Of a DNA stretch of 64,000 nucleotides, positions 37,537 to 47,321 are shown piece after piece (position 1 is the first letter of the stretch; each line of letters begins with the position of its first letter). The notes beneath the pieces are model-generated. The model was given only the letters and a program-made list of their open reading frames with translations. It had not been told where the DNA came from and ran no database searches. Position numbers and translations under genes: made by a program. Source of the stretch: Ensifer sesbaniae (GTDB taxonomy: Bacteria > Pseudomonadota > Alphaproteobacteria > Rhizobiales > Rhizobiaceae); assembly GCF_013283665.1 (NCBI RefSeq), contig NZ_JABEKU010000001.1, positions 1,736,001-1,800,000 on the forward strand, given 5' to 3'.

Positions 37537-40500
37537 ATGCGCGGTCTGCGGAGAAGGCTGGGGAGCGTCTCGCGAAGAGCCGGCCCCGGCTCGGGGGCAT
37601 TGGCATTGTCGGCGGCGGCATTGCTTGCCATCTCGTTTTGCCCCGCCCTTGCAGAAGCACGCGATGCCTTCGCCGATGACGCGTTTTCGACCTACAAGGC
37701 GAATGTGGAAAACGGCCAGTACATGTTCAACGCAGCAGGCTGCGGCGCCTGTCACGGATCCGGCGACAATACGGAACTGCTTTCCGGCGGCATGGAGATG
37801 AACACTGCGATCGGCACCTTCTATGCGCCGAACATTTCTCCGCACGCCAACGGTATCGGCGGGTGGACAAACGCACAGTTCCTGAACGCGGTGCTGGTCG
37901 GCCTCGATCGGGAGGGAAACAACCTCTACCCGGTCATGCCCTACACGTCCTATGGCGGGATGAAGCCGGAGGATGCGCTCGACATCAAGGCCTATATCGA
38001 GACGCTGCCGCAGTCGGACGCCACCTCCAAGGAACACGAGATCGCCTTCCCCTTCAGTCGCCAGACGACGATCACGCTCTGGAAGCGCAGCCACTTCACG
38101 GTGCCGGGCTATCAACCGCGGGAAGAGACGCAAGCCGAGCGCGGTCGTTACCTCGTCGAGAATGTCGGCGCTTGCGGCGATTGCCATACGCCGCGCACCA
38201 CCACCTATGGCTTCGATCTCGAACGTGCCTACCAGGGTGAAAAGGACCTGACGGGGGCGGTTGCGCCAGACATCAGCAAGGCGAAGGTGGCGGGCCTTGC
38301 TTCGCCCGAGGTCTTCACCAAGGGTCTCATCGACGAAGGAAAGAAACTCTCAGGTGCGCCAGTCAGCGATCCCGTCATGCGGCGCATCGCCAAGGGGCTG
38401 AAAGTTTTGACGGAGGACGACCGGCGGGCGATCTACGCCTTTCTTTCCGACCGCGAAGTGAAGGCGCCGGCGCCGGTGGCGCAGTCTGTGACCGCCGTCT
38501 GCAAGGAAAGCACGGCAGCGGAAGCGCTCGGCGGCGACCATGCGGTGCTGGCACAGCAGGCGGATGCCTTCATCGGCAAGTATTGCCGCAATTGTCACGG
38601 ACCGGGCGAAAGTTCGCAGGGGAGCTACCCCGCCGGCGATCTCGCTTCGATCGCCGCCGATGCCAATTTCGTGGTACCGGGCGACGCATCGAAGTCGCGT
38701 CTCTATTCCACGGTCGTCAGCGGCCGCATGCCGCTCGGCAAACGGCCCTCGGCTGAAGAGATCAAGGTGCTGGAGGACTGGATCAACGCGCTGAGCGAGA
38801 AAAGCCTACCGCAAACCGCAGCGACCAAGCCCGAACGCTCGCGCCCGATGTTGACCTACGGGCAGTTCGTCGAGGCGGCGCTGAAGGACATAGGGACTGT
38901 CAGCGAGCGCGATCGTCCGTTCATGCGCTATTTCTCTTATCGCGACCAATACAACGGCATGATGGGCTGCGAGGACGACCAGACCTTCATGAAGCGCATG
39001 GACGTGCTCGCGGGCGGCTTCAAGAAACTGCTCAATTCGCTCTCCTATGGGCCGAAACTGGTCCTGCCGACGGAGGTCGACGGCACCAACGGGCTGCTGG
39101 TGCGCGTCGATCTGCGCGAGCTGCAATGGGAGGCCGCGGACTATGACTTCCTGATCAAACGTTATTTCTACGGCATCGATCCGCAGAGCGATCCGTCGCT
39201 GGCGGCACTTTCCAGAGAAACGGCCACGCAACTGCCGATCATGCGGATCGACTGGTTCATGAGCAATGGCGCCCGGCCGGAGATCTACAATCGGCTGATG
39301 AGGCTGCCGACCCAGATTGGTGAGCTCGAGGCGCGCTTCAAGATCGACGTCGCCGGCAACATCCGCCGGCGCGACGTCCTGCGTGCCGGCTTCGCCGACG
39401 GCTCTTCCGGCGTATCCGACCATAACCGCATGCTGGAGCGGCACGACATGCCCTTCGGCGGCTATTACTGGAAATCCTATGATTTCGGCGGCGACGTCGG
39501 CAAGCAGGTGCTGAAGCGGTTCCCGCATGGGCCGACGGAACTCGCTCCGCTCGATGCGGGTCTGGTGCCCTTCGAGCATGATGGGGGCGAGATGATCTTC
39601 TCGCTCCCGAACGGCTTGCAGGGGTACTACTTATCGACCGCGGCGGGCAAACAGCTTGATGTCGGACCGACGACGATCGTGTCGTTCCGCAAGCGGCCGA
39701 TCGGCAAGAGCGTCGAGATCGTCAATGCGCGTTCCTGCGTCGATTGCCATGCCGACGGTATTCTGTCGAAGCGCGATCAGTTGCGTGAGCATATCGAGAC
39801 ATCGACGCTTTTCAGCAAGGATCAGCAGGACGTGCTGCTCGCCATGTATGTGAAGCAGGAGGAACTGGACGAGGCCTATCGCAAGGATCGCGAGCGCTTC
39901 GTCGCCGCCCTCAAGGCGCTTGGAGTGACCGAGCCGACGCCCGATGGCGGTCTCCAGAGCAGGCATGCGCCGGGCGACGCAGAGATCATCACCTACTTCG
40001 CGGACAAATACGAAGACGAACTCGACTTTGACGGCTTGGCGGCAGAATTCGACATGACGCCGAAGCAATTCTCCAATGCCATCAAGCGCGTGACGAACAC
40101 CGATGTCCTGCGCCTGGGGCTCGACTGGGTGACGACCCTGGAAGCCGGCGGAACGATCCCGCGCAACGAGGTCGAACAGCAATATGCCTTGCTGCTGGAA
40201 CCATTGCTCCAGCGCCGTCCCCTGGACACGGCGGCAATCGTCGTTGCCGGTGCCGATCAGTCGTCGGACGCGAAGCCACAATCGATCGCGGTCGCGGTGC
40301 CCGATTATCGCAAGGAGAAAGCGGAAGCTGGCGACAGGCTGGCGCTCGCACTGAACGTGAAGTCGACGACGGCGAAGGTCGGCGATCAGCTTTCTTTCGA
40401 GCTCAGCGCCAATCAGGCCTGCGAGTTGCAGATCCTTTATGTCGAGGAGAACGGCAATGTCGAGGTCATCCCGGATGTGATGATTGGCAACACGACGCTG

Positions 40501-40764
40501 CAGCCGGGCGAACGGCGCCTGATCCCGCAGCCGGGGACAGGCACGCTGACCTTCGACACGCCGGCACCATCCGAGTCGATGTTGGCTTTCTGTCGCGTCG
40601 GTGGGCTTGGCGATCAGAGACTCACTGTGGAGAAGGCGCGCGACTACGTGGCGAAGTCGCGGTTGCCGCCGACGAGGGGGCTGGCGATCAATCTGGCCAA
40701 GCAGGCCCAGGGCGATGGCGGGGCCAGCAGCGTTCAGATGGTGACGTTCGAGATCAGGGAGTGA
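37537..40764 (+). CDS. Four-haem c-type cytochrome with DUF4384-like C-terminal domain
   Basis: The 1075-residue exported protein has a Sec-type signal peptide (basic start, hydrophobic residues about 20-38, cleavage near AEA-RDA). Its four CxxCH sites are CGACH (69-73), CGDCH (213-217), CRNCH (350-354) and CVDCH (734-738). The first three lie in cytochrome c-like units resembling the diheme subunit of membrane dehydrogenases. Residues about 436-720 form a distinct domain I do not recognise (DRPFMRYFSYRDQYN, VRVDLRELQWEAADYDF). Residues about 930-1025 match the DUF4384 style (GDQLSFELSANQACEL). The ATG follows GAGGAGAGGG. It is co-transcribed with the flavocytochrome and OmpA genes. Confidence 0.85.
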   Translation: MRGLRRRLGSVSRRAGPGSGALALSAAALLAISFCPALAEARDAFADDAFSTYKANVENGQYMFNAAGCGACHGSGDNTELLSGGMEMNTAIGTFYAPNISPHANGIGGWTNAQFLNAVLVGLDREGNNLYPVMPYTSYGGMKPEDALDIKAYIETLPQSDATSKEHEIAFPFSRQTTITLWKRSHFTVPGYQPREETQAERGRYLVENVGACGDCHTPRTTTYGFDLERAYQGEKDLTGAVAPDISKAKVAGLASPEVFTKGLIDEGKKLSGAPVSDPVMRRIAKGLKVLTEDDRRAIYAFLSDREVKAPAPVAQSVTAVCKESTAAEALGGDHAVLAQQADAFIGKYCRNCHGPGESSQGSYPAGDLASIAADANFVVPGDASKSRLYSTVVSGRMPLGKRPSAEEIKVLEDWINALSEKSLPQTAATKPERSRPMLTYGQFVEAALKDIGTVSERDRPFMRYFSYRDQYNGMMGCEDDQTFMKRMDVLAGGFKKLLNSLSYGPKLVLPTEVDGTNGLLVRVDLRELQWEAADYDFLIKRYFYGIDPQSDPSLAALSRETATQLPIMRIDWFMSNGARPEIYNRLMRLPTQIGELEARFKIDVAGNIRRRDVLRAGFADGSSGVSDHNRMLERHDMPFGGYYWKSYDFGGDVGKQVLKRFPHGPTELAPLDAGLVPFEHDGGEMIFSLPNGLQGYYLSTAAGKQLDVGPTTIVSFRKRPIGKSVEIVNARSCVDCHADGILSKRDQLREHIETSTLFSKDQQDVLLAMYVKQEELDEAYRKDRERFVAALKALGVTEPTPDGGLQSRHAPGDAEIITYFADKYEDELDFDGLAAEFDMTPKQFSNAIKRVTNTDVLRLGLDWVTTLEAGGTIPRNEVEQQYALLLEPLLQRRPLDTAAIVVAGADQSSDAKPQSIAVAVPDYRKEKAEAGDRLALALNVKSTTAKVGDQLSFELSANQACELQILYVEENGNVEVIPDVMIGNTTLQPGERRLIPQPGTGTLTFDTPAPSESMLAFCRVGGLGDQRLTVEKARDYVAKSRLPPTRGLAINLAKQAQGDGGASSVQMVTFEIRE

Positions 40765-40774
40765 CGCGCGAATT

Positions 40775-41677
40775 ATGGCAAAGGTGATGAAATCCCTCAT
40801 TCTCGTGTCGGCGTTGGCGCTGCCTTTTGCCTGGCCCGCGACGGCCTGCGATGGCCTTCGCCAGGCGTCCGAAGCGCTGAACCGGAGCGACGAGGCGGCT
40901 GCGCGCGCAGCGGTCGATCCCGAGCGTTTCGCCGGATGTTCGGCGACCGAGATCGCGCTGACGCGTCGGGTCGCGGCGTTGGCGACTTTCAATCGGGTCG
41001 CGGCCGCTGTGGGGCAGGGCGCCAAGCTCGAAAGCTTCGAAGGCGACCTGACGACTGCGAGCAGGGACGCCGGTGGCCCCTGGCAGATTCTCGATGCTCT
41101 CGGCGACATCAACCGGGAGCGCCGGGATTATGAGGCGGCGGCGACCTATTATCAGCAGGCGCTGGAAGATGCGGCGAACGAAGAGCTGACCCCCGATTGG
41201 ATGGCGCCGGACAAGGACTATATCCTGCGGCTGGACAGGCTGGCCTCGGAGATGCGACTTGCGGCAACCAAGCCCGTCAAGCTCGCGGCGCGCGGCGCCT
41301 GCAAGTTCTCCTACCGCGGCATATCGATCAGGAAAAAGGCCACGCCGGTGCGCTACGTCTTTGGCACCGCCGAGTTCACGCCCGAGGGATTGCAGTCGGC
41401 AAAGGATCTTTTCGAATGCCTGAAGTCGGCAAAACCGCCGACAATCACGCTGATTGGTCATACCGATCCGGTTGGCACGACAGAGGCGAACAAGGCGCTG
41501 TCGATCGCACGCGCCGAGGCATTGGCGAAGTACCTCGTCGGTGCCGGCTACCCAGGCACCTGGACAGTCGTCGGCAGGGGCGAGGAAGAGCCGTTCAAAC
41601 CGGACGATCCGAACGCCTATGACGAGGCGATGCTGCACCAGCTCGACCGGCGGGTGGAAGTGGATGTGGGGAACTAG
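40775..41677 (+). CDS. OmpA-domain envelope protein
   Basis: The 300-residue protein has a signal peptide (residues about 1-24, cleavage near ATA-CDG), a helical TPR-like middle (GDINRERRDYEAAATYYQQALEDA, about residues 108-131) and a C-terminal OmpA-like peptidoglycan-binding domain (about 190-300). That domain has ITLIGHTDPVGTTEANKALSIARAEALAKYL-type sequence (key parts GHTDPVGT, LSIARAEAL) and GRGEEEPF. It probably anchors the neighbouring exported proteins to the cell wall. It begins 10 bases after the cytochrome gene and ends two bases before the caspase-like gene. Confidence 0.88.
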   Translation: MAKVMKSLILVSALALPFAWPATACDGLRQASEALNRSDEAAARAAVDPERFAGCSATEIALTRRVAALATFNRVAAAVGQGAKLESFEGDLTTASRDAGGPWQILDALGDINRERRDYEAAATYYQQALEDAANEELTPDWMAPDKDYILRLDRLASEMRLAATKPVKLAARGACKFSYRGISIRKKATPVRYVFGTAEFTPEGLQSAKDLFECLKSAKPPTITLIGHTDPVGTTEANKALSIARAEALAKYLVGAGYPGTWTVVGRGEEEPFKPDDPNAYDEAMLHQLDRRVEVDVGN

Positions 41678-41679
41678 CG

Positions 41680-43218
41680 GTGCTGCACAGGATCCTGCTT
41701 TCGACGGCGCTCGTCGTCCTGTCCGTAGCTCCCGTCTTCGCTGCCACTTCGGCGCTTGTCGTTGGGGTAGATGCCTATCCGCATGAAGTGAGCCTCGACG
41801 GCGCGGTCAAGGACGCACGCGATGTCGCGCAGGCGCTAAAAGCGGCCAATGTCGGCACGATACGGCAGTTCATCAACGAGCAGGCGACGAAGGACGCCAT
41901 CCGCTCCGCCTGGAGCGAATTGGTTGCCGGCGCAGCCCGCGGCGATACGATCGTCTTCACCTATGCCGGGCACGGCGCGCAGGTGCCGGAATTGGTCGCG
42001 GGCAGCGAGGACGACGGCCTGGACGAGTTCCTGGAACTGCCAGGCTTTGACAGAAGCCGTGCGGAGGAAACGGGCAAGGAGATCATCGTCGACAACGAAC
42101 TGAACGCCTGGTTCGCGGAAGCCGAGGCCAAGGCCATTCAGGTTCTGTTCGTTTCGGACAGCTGCTTTTCCGGCGGCATGAACCGTTCCATATCCGGCAA
42201 GACGCGGCTTGCGCCGATCGTGCGCGCGAAGGTACCTCCACCATCCGAGGAGGCGCTCGAGGGCGCCAAGGAGGCGGAACTGTCCAGCGTGACGATCCTG
42301 GCCGCATCGCTGGAAAGCCAGCCGACTCCGGAAGTGGTGATTGGCGGAGAGCCGCGCGGGGCCCTGAGCTGGAGCTTCGCCCGGGCCCTCGAAGGCGCTG
42401 CCGACCGTGACGGCGATGGCCGGATCTCGCGCATCGAACTCGAGGACTACGTCTTCTCCAACGTCAAGCTTCAGTCGGAAGCCCTGCAGGTGCCGAACTT
42501 TACGCCGCAGTTGCCGCGCTCCGACAAGGAGATTGTTCTGTCGCTGCCGCGCAGTGCAACGATTGGTGCGACTGCGACCGGCGAAGCCAGGACGCGGCTG
42601 AAATCACCGCGTGAGATGGGGTGGACGGGGAAACTGGCACTGAGCGTTGCCGGTGCGGCGCCGCCGCTAAACAATCTGGGCGGCAATGGCGTGCCCTACC
42701 GCTGGGATGCGGCGACCGGCGTGTTTTATACGCCGAACGGCGATGTCGCCGGCGAGCATATCGCGCCGGAAATGCTCCAGGGCGCCGTCGACAAGTTCAT
42801 CCTGGTCGACTTCCTGAAAACCTTGGCGGCGCAGAGCCCTGGCAGCGTTTCGCTTGCGCCGCTCAAGGACATCTATGCGGCAGGGGACCGTCTCAATTTT
42901 AAGGCGGCGCAGGGCGACTACGCCAACATGCTGGTTTTCAATCTGGCGAATACCGGTGAAGCGCAGCTTCTCGATGCGCAGATTGCGGGCAGCGGCAGCC
43001 ATCCGTTTCAGCTTCAGGGCCTGGAAGTGGTGAAACCCTTCGGCGCCGATCATCTGGTCGTCATTTCGACCAACACGCCGATCGACGCCATTGCGGCCGC
43101 CTTCACCAACTCCAAGCTCGACGCCGCGGCGCTGCTGCGCCTTCTTGAGACACGATTGGAAGGCAGCGACAGCACGGTCGCCATCCAGCCGCTTTACACG
43201 AGGGAGCGGGGCCAATGA
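41680..43218 (+). CDS. Exported caspase-like (metacaspase-type) protease with EF-hand loop
   Basis: The 512-residue protein starts at GTG, with GGGGA eight bases ahead. It has a signal peptide (residues 1-21, AFA-like cleavage VFAA) and a caspase p20 fold: ALVVGVDAYPHE, catalytic His98 in YAGHGAQ and catalytic Cys162 in DSCFSGG. A canonical EF-hand loop follows at residues 242-253 (D-x-D-x-D-G-x-I-x-x-x-E). The C-terminal 100 residues (AAGDRLNFKAAQGDYANMLV) resemble DUF4384. Metacaspases are commonly calcium-activated and cut after Arg/Lys. It overlaps the next gene by four bases. Confidence 0.88.
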   Translation: MLHRILLSTALVVLSVAPVFAATSALVVGVDAYPHEVSLDGAVKDARDVAQALKAANVGTIRQFINEQATKDAIRSAWSELVAGAARGDTIVFTYAGHGAQVPELVAGSEDDGLDEFLELPGFDRSRAEETGKEIIVDNELNAWFAEAEAKAIQVLFVSDSCFSGGMNRSISGKTRLAPIVRAKVPPPSEEALEGAKEAELSSVTILAASLESQPTPEVVIGGEPRGALSWSFARALEGAADRDGDGRISRIELEDYVFSNVKLQSEALQVPNFTPQLPRSDKEIVLSLPRSATIGATATGEARTRLKSPREMGWTGKLALSVAGAAPPLNNLGGNGVPYRWDAATGVFYTPNGDVAGEHIAPEMLQGAVDKFILVDFLKTLAAQSPGSVSLAPLKDIYAAGDRLNFKAAQGDYANMLVFNLANTGEAQLLDAQIAGSGSHPFQLQGLEVVKPFGADHLVVISTNTPIDAIAAAFTNSKLDAAALLRLLETRLEGSDSTVAIQPLYTRERGQ

Positions 43219-44038
43219 GCACGCATGGCAGGTCTTGGTGTGCCGTGCTTGCTGTGGTGACATGTCTCGCCTTGCATCCTGCTCCGGCCGCAGCCGGCGA
43301 CCGAGCCTTGCTCGTCGGTGTGGGAAGTTACGCGAACGCCGAGCTTCTCGAGTTCGTAAGGGCGCAATCGACCGCTGATTGCGCTTCGCATGACAAATGC
43401 GGCAATCTCGACCCGCAGTTGGAAAGCAAGGCGCAGGCTCTTGGTGAGAGCGCAGTCGCGCCCGAAAAGCTGGACGCAAACGGCAACGGGCAGGGGGCTT
43501 ATCTGCAAGCCGGCACTCCGAACCTAGCCCACCCCATCCATCAAGATGCCAATGCCGTCAACGCGGTCAGCGACATCATCGGCAAGACAGAGACCGGAGA
43601 TGTCAGGATTGCCATAGACTGACCGACACCATGAGGGCCGGCGACGTTTTCAAGCTGACGGTGACCAGCCGCACCAGCGGCGACCTGCTGCTCTTCGACG
43701 TGAACAGCCAGGGCAAGGCGAGGCAGATCTTTCCGAACGAGTTCGCGCGGAAGATCACGCCGCTTGCGCCAGACGTGCCGCTGACATTGCCGGACGAATA
43801 TTACGGCTTTGATTTCGAGGCGTCGGGCGAGGGCGAAAATGTCCTCGTCGCTTTCGTGATCAGCGATGCCATCGATTTGAGCGGTGTTGCACCGAAATCC
43901 CGTGGGCTGAAGGTCGAGCTGAATGCCCGGGATGCGCCTGGCGACATCGTTGCGCGATTGCAGAATACCTGGACCGACGATCTCGACAGACGCGGCATCC
44001 GTTGGTCCGTCGGCACGTTGCGCTATCGAGTGGAATAG
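43215..44038 (+). pseudogene. Decayed second caspase/DUF4384 gene (protease domain lost, frameshifted)
   Basis: The frame from ATG 43215 gives a signal peptide (cleavage near AAA-GDR) and the caspase opening ALLVGVGSYAN. It then jumps to unrelated sequence lacking the His and Cys blocks, and stops at 43622. A second frame from about 43620 to 44038 encodes a DUF4384-type domain (AGDVFKLTVTSRTSGDLLLF, RQIFPNEFA). Adding one C near 43619 joins the two as IDLTDTMRAGDVF, so a single-base deletion is the likely cause. An internal deletion of several hundred bases must have removed the protease core. Its start overlaps the intact caspase gene (ATGA). A shortened two-part product cannot be excluded. 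Confidence 0.7.
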
Positions 44039-44063
44039 GACGACCATCCGATCGCTGAAATGA

Positions 44064-44098
44064 AAACGCCCGCCTCATCGAGGCGGGCGTTTCTCTCA
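44064..44098. terminator. Bidirectional terminator between the accessory operon and aapP
   Basis: AAACGCCCGCCTC and GAGGCGGGCGTTT form a perfect 13-bp stem with a 3-base loop, flanked by A-run and T-run on opposite sides. It serves both converging transcripts. Confidence 0.85.
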
Positions 44099-44122
44099 GA
44101 CGGTTCTCCGTCCGGAATTGGT

Positions 44123-44899
44123 TTAGTGCAGGATTTGGCTGAGGAAGAGCTTGGTGCGCTCATGCTGCGGATTGTCGAAGAACTCGGCCGGCGAGTTCTG
44201 CTCGACGATCTGGCCCTGGTCCATGAAGATCACGCGGTTGGCGACCTGGCGGGCGAAGCCCATTTCGTGGGTGACGCACAGCATGGTCATGCCTTCTTCG
44301 GCAAGGCCGACCATGGTGTCGAGCACTTCCTTGATCATTTCCGGGTCGAGTGCCGAGGTCGGCTCGTCGAAAAGCATGATCTTCGGGTTCATGCAAAGCG
44401 AACGGGCGATCGCCACGCGCTGCTGCTGGCCGCCCGAAAGCTGGCCCGGATATTTATGCGCCTGTTCAGGGATCTTGACGCGCTTCAGGAAGTGCATCGC
44501 GATTTCCTCTGCCTGCTTCTTCGGCATCTTGCGCACCCAGATCGGCGCAAGCGTGCAGTTTTCCAGGATCGTCAGGTGCGGGAAGAGATTAAAATGCTGG
44601 AAGACCATGCCGACTTCGCGGCGCACTTCGTCGATCTTCTTCAGGTCGTTGGTCAGCTCGATGCCATCGACGACGATCTTGCCCTTCTGGTGTTCTTCCA
44701 GGCGATTGATGCAGCGGATCATCGTCGACTTGCCGGAGCCCGACGGGCCAGCAATGACGATGCGCTCGCCCTTCATGACCTTCAGGTTGATGTCGCGAAG
44801 GACGTGGAAGTCCCCGTACCATTTGTTCATTCCGGTGATTTCGACTGCAACATCCGTCGCAGAAACGGTCATTTTGGAAGCAGTGGCGGTGTTTGCCAT
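44123..44899 (-). CDS. aapP: General L-amino acid ABC transporter, ATPase AapP
   Basis: The 258-residue ATPase has Walker [10 protein letters not shown] (about residue 53), Q-loop, signature LSGGQQQR (about 158) and Walker B IMLFDEP, followed by the H-loop His in CVTHEMGF. It belongs to the polar-amino-acid (HisP/GlnQ) class. It is the last gene of aapJQMP, 16 bases after aapM, and powers broad amino-acid uptake and, in rhizobia, nodule amino-acid cycling. Confidence 0.96.
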   Translation of the reverse strand: MANTATASKMTVSATDVAVEITGMNKWYGDFHVLRDINLKVMKGERIVIAGPSGSGKSTMIRCINRLEEHQKGKIVVDGIELTNDLKKIDEVRREVGMVFQHFNLFPHLTILENCTLAPIWVRKMPKKQAEEIAMHFLKRVKIPEQAHKYPGQLSGGQQQRVAIARSLCMNPKIMLFDEPTSALDPEMIKEVLDTMVGLAEEGMTMLCVTHEMGFARQVANRVIFMDQGQIVEQNSPAEFFDNPQHERTKLFLSQILH

Positions 44900-44915
44900 G
44901 CGATCCTCCCCTCTT

Positions 44916-46073
44916 TTATCGTTTATGGGCCGTGTCGAGCACGCGTTCCATGAAGCCTGAATAGCGCGACATACCGAAGCAGAAAAGCCAGAATATGAAG
45001 CCAGCGAAAATTAGCCCTGAGATCGGCGTGACCGACGAGGCCCAGTTCGCGTCGGTGAAGTTGAAGCGAACGATGCCGAGCAGGTCGAACATGCCGATGA
45101 TCGAGACCAGCGACGTGTCCTTGAAAAGGCCGATGAACGTGTTGACGATGCCGGGGATCACCAGCTTCAGCGCCTGCGGCAGCACGATGAGGTTCATCTT
45201 CTGCCAGTAGCTGAGGCCTAGCGAATCCGCCCCTTCGTATTGACCCTTCGGAATGGCCTGGAGGCCGCCGCGCACCACTTCAGCCATATAGGCCGATGCG
45301 AAGAGCGACACACCGATCAGTGCCCGCAGGAACTTGTCGAAGGTAACGCCCTGCGGCAGGAACAAGGGCAGCATGACGCTCGCCATGAACAGCACGGTGA
45401 TCAGCGGAATGCCGCGTACCAGTTCGATGAAGGCGGTGCAGAGCATCTTGATGACCGGCATGTGCGAGCGCCTGCCAAGCGCAAGAAGGATGCCGAGCGG
45501 CAGCGACACCGCGATGCCGACGAAAGAGAGTATGAGCGTGACCATCAGGCCGCCCCAAAGCGGCGTCTCGACGAAGGTCAGCCCAAACCAGCCGCCGGGA
45601 AGCAGGATCAAGGAGACGATCGGTAGTACCGCGAACAGCAGGATGGCGTTGATGCTCTTGTAGGGCACCTTCGGGATCAGCATCGGCACGAGCAAAAGCA
45701 CGAACAGGATGCCGACGAGGGTGGGCCGCCAGCGCTCCTCGAGCGGGTAGCGTCCATAGACGAACTGGTCGAGCTTCGCATTGACGAAGGCCCAGCAGGC
45801 GCCGCTCCAGCCCTCAGGCTGGGCGCCGCCCTGGGCGACCGTGGCACACACGCCGCGACCACCGCCGGTCCAGGCGGCGTCAAGGAAGAGCCACTGGATT
45901 GCCGGCGGCACGAGCCAAGCGAGCACCAGCAAGCTTATGATGGTAAGCACGGTGTCCTTGGGCGTGGCGAAGAGATTCTTGCGCAGCCAGCGGACGAGCC
46001 CGCCTTCTGCGATCGGTGGTGACGATGCCTCGATCATCGAGGCGCGCACGAAAGTAGCCTGGTGTGTGGTCAT
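44916..46073 (-). CDS. aapM: General L-amino acid ABC transporter, permease AapM
   Basis: The 385-residue permease has several N-terminal membrane segments, then a His/Glu/Gln/Arg-type permease domain (from about residue 175) with the EAA loop near [20 protein letters not shown]. The extended N-terminus with a large periplasmic loop (residues about 65-115) is a feature of AapM versus HisM. It starts four bases downstream of aapQ. Confidence 0.95.
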   Translation of the reverse strand: MTTHQATFVRASMIEASSPPIAEGGLVRWLRKNLFATPKDTVLTIISLLVLAWLVPPAIQWLFLDAAWTGGGRGVCATVAQGGAQPEGWSGACWAFVNAKLDQFVYGRYPLEERWRPTLVGILFVLLLVPMLIPKVPYKSINAILLFAVLPIVSLILLPGGWFGLTFVETPLWGGLMVTLILSFVGIAVSLPLGILLALGRRSHMPVIKMLCTAFIELVRGIPLITVLFMASVMLPLFLPQGVTFDKFLRALIGVSLFASAYMAEVVRGGLQAIPKGQYEGADSLGLSYWQKMNLIVLPQALKLVIPGIVNTFIGLFKDTSLVSIIGMFDLLGIVRFNFTDANWASSVTPISGLIFAGFIFWLFCFGMSRYSGFMERVLDTAHKR

Positions 46074-46077
46074 GGTC

Positions 46078-47271
46078 TTATCTCTCCACCAAGGCCATGC
46101 GGGCGTTGAACCAGTTCATGAACAGGGACGTCGCCAAGCTGAGTGACAGGTAGACGACGATCCAGATCGTGACGACCTCGATCGCCTGACCCGTCTGATT
46201 GAGGATCGTGCCGCCAACGGCCACAAGATCCGCATAGCCGATCGCGACGGCGAGCGACGAGTTCTTGGTCAGGTTCAGGTACTGGCTGGTGAGCGGAGGA
46301 ATAATGATCCGCAGCGCTTGCGGGACCACGACGAGGCGCGTCGTGAGGCGCGGTCGGATGCCGAGCGCATGGGCGGCCTCTGTCTGTCCCTTGGACACGC
46401 CGCGAATGCCGGCGCGTACGATCTCGGCGATGAAGGCGGCGGTATAGAACGAGAGCGCCAGGAACAGCGACAGGAATTCGGGTCCGATTACCGAACCGCC
46501 GGTAAGATTGAATTTTCCGGCCACCGGAACGTCAAAGGTGATCGGCGAGCCGGTGGCGAAGAACGTCAGTAGCGGCAAGCCGATGACAAGGCCAAGAACC
46601 GTCCAGAGAATCGGGAAGCGCTGCCCGGTGGCGTCTTGTTTCTTGTGCGCAAAGCGTGCCACCGCGATGCTTGCGACGATTGCAATGACCAACGCAAAGA
46701 GCGTGTATTGCCAGCCGTCGCCGAGGATCGGTTTGGGGAAGGCGAGGCCGCGGTTGTTGAGGAACATGTTGAGCGGCAGCGCCGCCGATTCGCGCGGTTG
46801 CGGCAAGATGGCCAGAACGCCGCTGTACCAGAAGAAGATGACGAGCAGCGGCGGGATGTTCCGGAACACCTCGACATAGGTGAGCGACAGCTTGGCGATC
46901 AGCCAGTTGTGCGAAAGCCTTCCGATGCCGACCGCAAAGCCGATAATGGTTGCGGTGAAAATCCCGCAAATCGCTACGAGCAGCGTATTGAGCAGGCCAA
47001 CGAGCAGCGCACGCTGATAGGTGGAATCGCTGGTAAAGGCGATCAGCGATTGCCCGACGTCGAAGCCCGCGCGTCCGTTCAGGAAGCCGTAGCCGGAAGC
47101 GATGTTCGCCCGTTTCAGATTCTCGATCGTATTGTCGGCCACCCAATAGACGAAGGCCGCGAGAACGACGAGGGTGATAACCTGATAAAATATCCCGCGG
47201 ACCTGCGGGTCATTGATGATAGACCCCGACGGTTTGCTTTTCTCAGGCGTAGTTGTGACGCCAATCGCCAT
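46078..47271 (-). CDS. aapQ: General L-amino acid ABC transporter, permease AapQ
   Basis: The 397-residue membrane protein partners AapM. It has a first membrane segment at about residues 25-45, further segments, and the EAA loop [20 protein letters not shown] (about 310). Start ATG 47271 is preceded by AAAGAGG; an upstream in-frame Met lies in the leader. It is separated from aapJ by a 91-base gap with a strong hairpin. Confidence 0.95.
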   Translation of the reverse strand: MAIGVTTTPEKSKPSGSIINDPQVRGIFYQVITLVVLAAFVYWVADNTIENLKRANIASGYGFLNGRAGFDVGQSLIAFTSDSTYQRALLVGLLNTLLVAICGIFTATIIGFAVGIGRLSHNWLIAKLSLTYVEVFRNIPPLLVIFFWYSGVLAILPQPRESAALPLNMFLNNRGLAFPKPILGDGWQYTLFALVIAIVASIAVARFAHKKQDATGQRFPILWTVLGLVIGLPLLTFFATGSPITFDVPVAGKFNLTGGSVIGPEFLSLFLALSFYTAAFIAEIVRAGIRGVSKGQTEAAHALGIRPRLTTRLVVVPQALRIIIPPLTSQYLNLTKNSSLAVAIGYADLVAVGGTILNQTGQAIEVVTIWIVVYLSLSLATSLFMNWFNARMALVER

Positions 47272-47321
47272 GCAATGCCTCTTTCCCCTTTTCACCCTTA
47301 TGGGTGTTCTTATCGTTGGAA

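Noticed and set aside
43215-43622. Intact small exported protein of 135 residues
   Set aside because: The N-terminus is that of a caspase gene and the frame joins a DUF4384-type sequence after a single-base gap, so decay explains it better.
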